From NCBI GenBank assembly GCA_027296925.1, contig JAPUIP010000465.1:1-7217 (forward strand): a stretch of DNA of 7,217 bases, given 5' to 3'. This DNA comes from Candidatus Poribacteria bacterium (GTDB lineage Bacteria > Poribacteria > WGA-4E > PCPOR2b). The notes beneath the pieces are model-generated. The model worked only from the letters and a program-made list of their open reading frames with translations. It ran no database searches and was not told where the DNA came from. Within the stretch, counting starts at the first letter, position 1; every line of letters begins with the position of its first letter. Shown here one piece after another: positions 6,830 through 7,217 of the stretch. Position numbers and translations under genes: made by a program.

Positions 6830-7060
6830 TTAATCCGAGTATGCTTGTGCAATCTGATCGTCTGGATTGACAATACGGAACCGCGCCAACTGCTGCCGAA
6901 TCATCTGTTCTTCAGAGGAACTTACCGCACCGCGTAGGAGCTCTTTACGAGTCTGTCTGGCATAATAGATCTGCCCGGGAGGATTTCTGAAAAACGCTTC
7001 CGCTTCTGCTTGATTGCGCAGCCAATCGATAAAAACGTCGGTATCAACGAGTAGATTCAT
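6830..7060 (-). CDS. Truncated PIN-domain VapC-like toxin (possible pseudogene)
   Basis: VapC toxins are PIN-fold, Mg2+-dependent ribonucleases, usually about 130-140 residues with three or four essential acidic residues. From the ATG at 7060 this ORF has 76 residues. It begins MNLLVDTDVFIDWL, with the first metal-binding Asp (D6), and has the second acidic site in TRKELLRG (E40). It stops after AQAYSD, just where the family normally continues to the DALIAATA-type helix and the TRN..F motif carrying the remaining acidic residues. None of the three frames beyond the stop resumes this pattern. It is therefore probably inactive as a nuclease, or a decaying remnant. An ATG at 7066 would add two residues. 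The start overlaps the upstream antitoxin-like frame, suggesting translational coupling; no clear Shine-Dalgarno is seen. An AT-rich 56-bp gap separates the stop from the terminator. Confidence 0.75.
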   Translation of the reverse strand: MNLLVDTDVFIDWLRNQAEAEAFFRNPPGQIYYARQTRKELLRGAVSSSEEQMIRQQLARFRIVNPDDQIAQAYSD

Positions 7061-7217
7061 CCACATTTTCTGCCAGAGCTTCTTGGAGAAACTCTTCCGG
7101 GGTTTTCAATCGTCCATTTGGATGGTACATGCCGTCTTGACGAATCTTCTCAACATAAGCAACGGACTCATGATATTCCTGCGGTGTGGAATCGGTAAAA
7201 TCCTTAATCCGCTCATA
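7044..7217 (-). CDS. Probable antitoxin of the VapC-like pair (C-terminal part, runs off window)
   Basis: A minus-strand frame is open from the window edge and ends in TGA at 7044-7046, giving 57 visible codons. It overlaps the VapC-like start at 7060 by 17 nt, in the antitoxin-then-toxin order with overlapping ends that is typical of vapBC operons. The visible protein is hydrophilic and mixed-charge, with YVEKIRQDGMYHPNGRLKTP and an acidic helical end, EEFLQEALAENVDEST. It lacks a recognisable AbrB, RHH or Phd/YefM signature, although the DNA-binding part could lie outside the window. The function is assigned from position only. Confidence 0.6.
   Translation of the reverse strand, partial: YERIKDFTDSTPQEYHESVAYVEKIRQDGMYHPNGRLKTPEEFLQEALAENVDESTR

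Overview
The window is bacterial chromosomal DNA of about 50% GC, with ordinary ATG starts, Shine-Dalgarno sites and sigma-70-type promoter elements. I cannot place the lineage from sequence alone. The co-occurrence of a B12-dependent class II ribonucleotide reductase of about 1,060 residues, a linked nrdR and a VapC-type locus is compatible with several phyla, for example Actinobacteria, Chloroflexota or Poribacteria-like lineages. No rRNA, tRNA, CRISPR array or insertion sequence was found.

Layout. Positions 1-1017 (+) hold the end of one gene and a complete membrane permease of a nucleoside / BMP-type ABC importer. These look like the last two genes of an import operon. Convergent to it, 1088-2446 (-), lies a MATE-family efflux pump. 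A 259-bp divergent region (2447-2705) carries a near-consensus sigma-70 promoter pointing right, followed by a tandem pair of candidate NrdR boxes. They precede nrdR (2706-3194), the zinc-ribbon/ATP-cone repressor of ribonucleotide reductase genes. After 125 bp containing two competing weak hairpins comes nrdJ (3320-6496), the adenosylcobalamin-dependent ribonucleotide reductase with a C-terminal cysteine-rich zinc ribbon.

Downstream of nrdJ are a perfect 13-bp hairpin without a T-run, a 12-nt fully complementary Shine-Dalgarno, and a 46-codon gene (6580-6720) for a very basic protein with no acidic residues. A rho-independent terminator (6735-6773) closes this unit. On the minus strand the right edge holds a toxin-antitoxin-like pair: the C-terminal part of a probable antitoxin (running off the window) overlapping a PIN-domain VapC-like ORF that stops at about 76 residues, roughly half the family's length.

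How the parts relate. nrdR and nrdJ form one regulatory and metabolic unit. NrdR senses nucleotide pools through its ATP-cone and represses reductase synthesis, and the boxes next to its own promoter suggest autorepression of the nrdR-nrdJ transcript. The nucleoside permease, MATE pump and TA remnant are neighbours with no evident functional link to it. Most of the window is conventional. The points worth a second look are the NrdR-box pair, the small basic gene with its leader hairpin, and the truncated VapC.
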